From NCBI GenBank assembly GCA_028681035.1, contig JAQUJJ010000071.1, positions 1 through 17,867 of the forward strand: DNA of 17,867 bases, given 5' to 3'. Made by a program: the position numbers and the translations under genes. The DNA comes from Candidatus Cloacimonadota bacterium. GTDB taxonomy: Bacteria > Cloacimonadota > Cloacimonadia > Cloacimonadales > Cloacimonadaceae. The notes beneath the pieces are model-generated. The model saw only the letters and a list, made by a program, of their open reading frames with translations, ran no database searches and was not told the origin of the DNA. Of the stretch, positions 15,463 to 17,867 are shown in pieces; positions within the stretch are counted from its first letter, which is position 1, and every line of letters begins with the position of its first letter.

Positions 15463-15569
15463 TATGTCAAGACCAATTTTTCATAGTGTGTTTTAGCGGC
15501 GGATTCTTCCGGCGGTGTTCAGAAAAAAAACCAAGTTCCCGTTTTCGCAGAAAGGACTTCCCAAGTTAT
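15463..15569 (+). promoter_or_regulatory. Conserved untranslated leader block, element 2
   Basis: Counterpart of 10225-10343. It has GTCAAGAC, GTGTTTTAGCGGCGGATTC, TTCCGGCG and GCAGAAAGGACTTCCCAAG in the same order and at similar spacing, with a shorter middle. Conservation without coding capacity between otherwise diverged elements points to a protein-binding or RNA role. Confidence 0.45.
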
Positions 15570-15616
15570 TGCTATTGTGTGCAGTAGCACCACAATAAAG
15601 AATGAGGGAGGCGCTT

Positions 15617-16219
15617 ATGAAAGCGACTACTTACGAGCCAGTCAGGAAGGTGAAGAAAATGTCACAGTGTGACAAAAAACTCGCAGTGACTTGTGTCACA
15701 CCGAAGCCCAAACGGGAACAACAGCGGTTAAAGCTATTAACAAGAACGATTTTAAGGCATGTCACACCGAGCGTCGGTGTGACAAAAGGGAAATCGCTCG
15801 GTGTGACACGCAAAGCGATCAAATATGTCACAGCGACGGTCAATCAGAGTGGAATCTATATAGTGAGACTTAGAATGAGTAAAGAGACGATTAAGGCAAT
15901 CTGGCTCACCATTGAACGGGTGGCGGAGCTCAAGGGCTGTTCGAACCGGACAGTCTGGCGATACATAACCGGACAGCGGATGCTGACTCACAAGCAGTTG
16001 GTAAAATCCGGGCAGCGCAACGTAAGCAAGACATTCGTACTGACGAACCCGGAGATCTACGATTTGGAGATCAATGACTGTGAAGCTCGCGGTGTCACAC
16101 CGAGTGAGTTTGTGGATGATCAGATCGAAGTGGATGGCAGGATGATCACCGGAGCCCTGATTTACGGGTATGCTCCGGTGGATCATGATTTGGGTGGAGG
16201 ATCGGATGAGCTTCTATAA
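15617..16219 (+). CDS. Small HTH protein in Mu ner position, element 2
   Basis: Protein of 200 aa. I chose ATG 15617 because GAGGGAGG lies about 5 nt upstream; an in-frame ATG at 15602 sits before that RBS. Residues 1-86 translate a cluster of TGTGACA/TGTCACA sites (VTP repeats) and have no similarity to the element 1 protein. From M87 (nt 15875) the two align closely: AIWLTIERVAELKGCSNRTV, then KTFVLTNPE. This is a Mu-type HTH resembling the N-terminal domain of MuA-like transposases. ATG 15875 (114 aa) is the alternative start. The 3' end overlaps the transposase gene by 14 bp. A further TGTCACACCG (16093-16102) lies within the conserved coding part. Confidence 0.7.
   Translation: MKATTYEPVRKVKKMSQCDKKLAVTCVTPKPKREQQRLKLLTRTILRHVTPSVGVTKGKSLGVTRKAIKYVTATVNQSGIYIVRLRMSKETIKAIWLTIERVAELKGCSNRTVWRYITGQRMLTHKQLVKSGQRNVSKTFVLTNPEIYDLEINDCEARGVTPSEFVDDQIEVDGRMITGALIYGYAPVDHDLGGGSDELL
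15660..15832. repeat. TGTGACA/CGGTGTGACA site cluster, element 2
   Basis: An inverted pair TGTCACA-G-TGTGACA (15660-15674) is followed by TGTCACACCG (15694-15703). Next is a perfect inverted repeat with 11-bp arms and a 3-nt spacer, TGTCACACCGA / TCGGTGTGACA (15760-15784), then CGGTGTGACA (15799-15808) and TGTCACA (15826-15832). The extended motif CGGTGTGACA also occurs in the element 2 left end (14533-14542, inverted) and differs from the CACTGTGACA of element 1. Sites fall in different codon phases, so selection is likely at the DNA level. Confidence 0.75.
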
Positions 16220-17867
16220 GGCAAGCAGTTCAGAATACGCACAGTTTTACCATAGTTATGTGGTTACCGGGAGCAAGCAGATCAGTGCTCCTGTGCAAGT
16301 CACCTTCGTAAGCCAGGCAGAGACAGATTTAGATCAGGCTGCTGAGGATGGCTGGGAGACTGAGAGCAGCATCGATAAACCCATCCCGGTTAGCGGACCC
16401 AATTATAGGGAACGCGATCCGGAAGACTATATCGATCTGACGCCTCCTGAGTACATCCCCTATAAGTATGAAAATGAAGCCAAGCTTTATGGTCAGTTCT
16501 GCTCGACCGTCCTTTATCGCCTGGAGCAATGCAGTTCCAGAATAGAAGAGTGGAAACAGATCACTGAGGACTACAATCGCAAGGAACTCATCCCGGACTT
16601 GTATAAAGCAGTTGGTGGACGTAGTGAACGCTCGCTGAGAGTCTGGCTGGAGCGATATTTGAATAACAACCATGATATGTACTCTCTGCTGCATAAGGGC
16701 AAAAATCAGAGCCGCGGACGTAAGGTAAGCTATATCGAACAGAACTACCTGCTCAATCTGCTGCTGAATCCCAATAACATCAAAATCTCCACTGCGGTGG
16801 GAAGTTTGAAAGATGCAGCTCGCAGGGAGCTATTGATCTCACCCTCCAGCGAACCAACGCTGCGCAGGTGGTGTAATGACTATGAAGCCAATAACCAGGC
16901 AATCTGGGTGCAGGCAAGAAAAGGCAGTAAGGCAGTGGCAGAGACCATCGTCAAGACGATCATCCGGGATGCCAGTCTCCTGAATGTAGGAGATGTCTGG
17001 GTAGCCGATGGTCATAACCTCGCTTTTGATATTATGAATCCCAAAACCGGTAAAGCCCAACGCATGACCATGATCATGGTCTTCGACTGGGCTTCCAGAT
17101 ACCCGGTAGGCGCATCACTTGCATTTACCGAAGATAGCCATCATATCCAGGTGGCCTTCCGGAACGGCTTCCTCAACTGGGGTGCCTTGCCTGAAAAGGT
17201 CTATCTGGATAACGGCAAGGCCTTCAAGAGCAAGCTGTTCCATGAGGGTTGGGATGATCACGATCTGGAGCAGGAACTCTGTGGGATCTTCCCCCGGCTG
17301 GGGATCAGTGCCGTATTCGCCAAGAGCTACAATGCCAAAGCAAAGGTGATCGAGCGGTTCTTCAGAACCTTCCAGGATCAGTTTGAACGCTTCATCTCTT
17401 CATTCAGAGGCTCATCCATAGCAGATAAACCCTCGACCTTGATGCGTAACGAAAAGTGGGCAAAGAAGCTGTTCGAAGCCCATCCTCCCACGATTGAAGA
17501 GACGATGCAGATGATCGCCTACTATATTAGACACATCTATGGCGAGCATCCCCACTCCGGGTTAAATGGTAAGACTCCCTGGCAGGTATTCAGCTCATCC
17601 AAACTTCCGGAAGACCGCATCGTAGTGCCGGGTAAGCTCAACAACATGCTGCTCAGCGCAGAACGCAAACGTATCCGTAACAATGGCATCCGGCTCGATA
17701 AGCTACTCTACTGGAATGTTGAACTGGTGAATAACATCGGTAAAGACGTGATCATCCGTTACGACTTGGGAGATGCCAGATGGATACTGGTCTTTGATAC
17801 CAATGACAAATACCTCTGCCAGGCGGAACTACGCAGAACCCAGCATCCGATGGTGCAACTGGCTGAA
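16206..17867 (+). CDS. Mu/TnsB-like DDE transposase, element 2, 3'-truncated by window edge
   Basis: The frame is open from ATG 16206 through the last base (554 codons, no stop). GGAGG lies about 7 nt upstream and the gene overlaps the HTH gene by 14 bp. The protein aligns with the element 1 transposase from about residue 85 of that protein onward. VWVADGH and VYLDNGKAF carry the two aspartates and KVIERFF the glutamate, so the DDE triad is intact. The N-terminal ~85 residues differ and are acidic in both. The Mu-type barrel region is present (GKDVIIRYD, ARWILVF). By comparison with the 690-residue homologue about 135 C-terminal residues, including the presumed ATPase-contacting tail, lie beyond the window. 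Confidence 0.9.
   Translation, partial: MSFYKASSSEYAQFYHSYVVTGSKQISAPVQVTFVSQAETDLDQAAEDGWETESSIDKPIPVSGPNYRERDPEDYIDLTPPEYIPYKYENEAKLYGQFCSTVLYRLEQCSSRIEEWKQITEDYNRKELIPDLYKAVGGRSERSLRVWLERYLNNNHDMYSLLHKGKNQSRGRKVSYIEQNYLLNLLLNPNNIKISTAVGSLKDAARRELLISPSSEPTLRRWCNDYEANNQAIWVQARKGSKAVAETIVKTIIRDASLLNVGDVWVADGHNLAFDIMNPKTGKAQRMTMIMVFDWASRYPVGASLAFTEDSHHIQVAFRNGFLNWGALPEKVYLDNGKAFKSKLFHEGWDDHDLEQELCGIFPRLGISAVFAKSYNAKAKVIERFFRTFQDQFERFISSFRGSSIADKPSTLMRNEKWAKKLFEAHPPTIEETMQMIAYYIRHIYGEHPHSGLNGKTPWQVFSSSKLPEDRIVVPGKLNNMLLSAERKRIRNNGIRLDKLLYWNVELVNNIGKDVIIRYDLGDARWILVFDTNDKYLCQAELRRTQHPMVQLAE

Larger units (their letters stand above)
14436..17867 (+). mobile_element. Element 2: second Mu-like element, truncated by window edge
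   Basis: It repeats the order of element 1 in the same orientation: left end, leftward LexA-like repressor, promoter/operator, conserved leader, HTH gene with site cluster, and DDE transposase running off the window. Proteins are clearly homologous but diverged, and the recognition motif differs (CGGTGTGACA rather than CACTGTGACA). It starts directly after the last frame of element 1, so it is probably inserted in element 1. Confidence 0.6.

Overview
The window is an accessory, mobile-element-rich region of a bacterial chromosome or plasmid. Nearly every start has a Shine-Dalgarno sequence. Nothing identifies the species; an environmental or anaerobic Gram-negative is possible, but that is a guess. 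No rRNA, tRNA or CRISPR array was seen.

Left part (1-5525): the 3' part of a SNF2/RapA-type helicase gene overlaps by 11 bp a 1032-residue gene with an N-terminal sacsin/Hsp90-like ATPase domain and a C-terminal Cys4 zinc site that looks like an HNH finger without its histidines. The pair resembles a two-gene nucleic-acid-targeting defence module, but no known system could be assigned.

Middle (5526-8062): this is a patchwork of transposon-end-like repeats around one unrelated gene, a baeRF-type (eRF1-like) protein at 6342-7496 with a TTG start. A sequence starting 4 nt after the ATPase stop codon (5529-5740), a partial copy (7558-7674) and a full copy (7766-8062) share long stretches of sequence.

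Right part (7766-17867): two related, diverged elements lie head to tail in the same orientation. Each has the order of the phage Mu early region: left end, leftward repressor, regulatory region, small HTH gene, DDE transposase, then (visible only in element 1) a MuB-like ATPase. Both repressors are LexA-type with the A-G cleavage site and Ser/Lys dyad at identical positions, so transposition is probably induced by DNA damage. Between them and the transposase operon lies a conserved promoter whose -35/-10 spacer holds a quasi-palindrome, a likely operator. Each small HTH gene has an N-terminal part with no protein similarity between elements, but densely packed with TGTGACA-type sites, which also occur in the left ends. 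The flanking bases differ: CACTGTGACA in element 1, CGGTGTGACA in element 2. Element 1 carries a ComEC-like metallo-beta-lactamase-fold gene in the repressor operon. Its fifth gene appears frameshifted at a GGGG run, and element 2 begins 18 nt after the end of that restored frame. No right end is visible for either element, which suggests element 2 is inserted in element 1. Element 2 runs off the window inside its transposase. Whether these are transposons or Mu-like prophages cannot be decided here.
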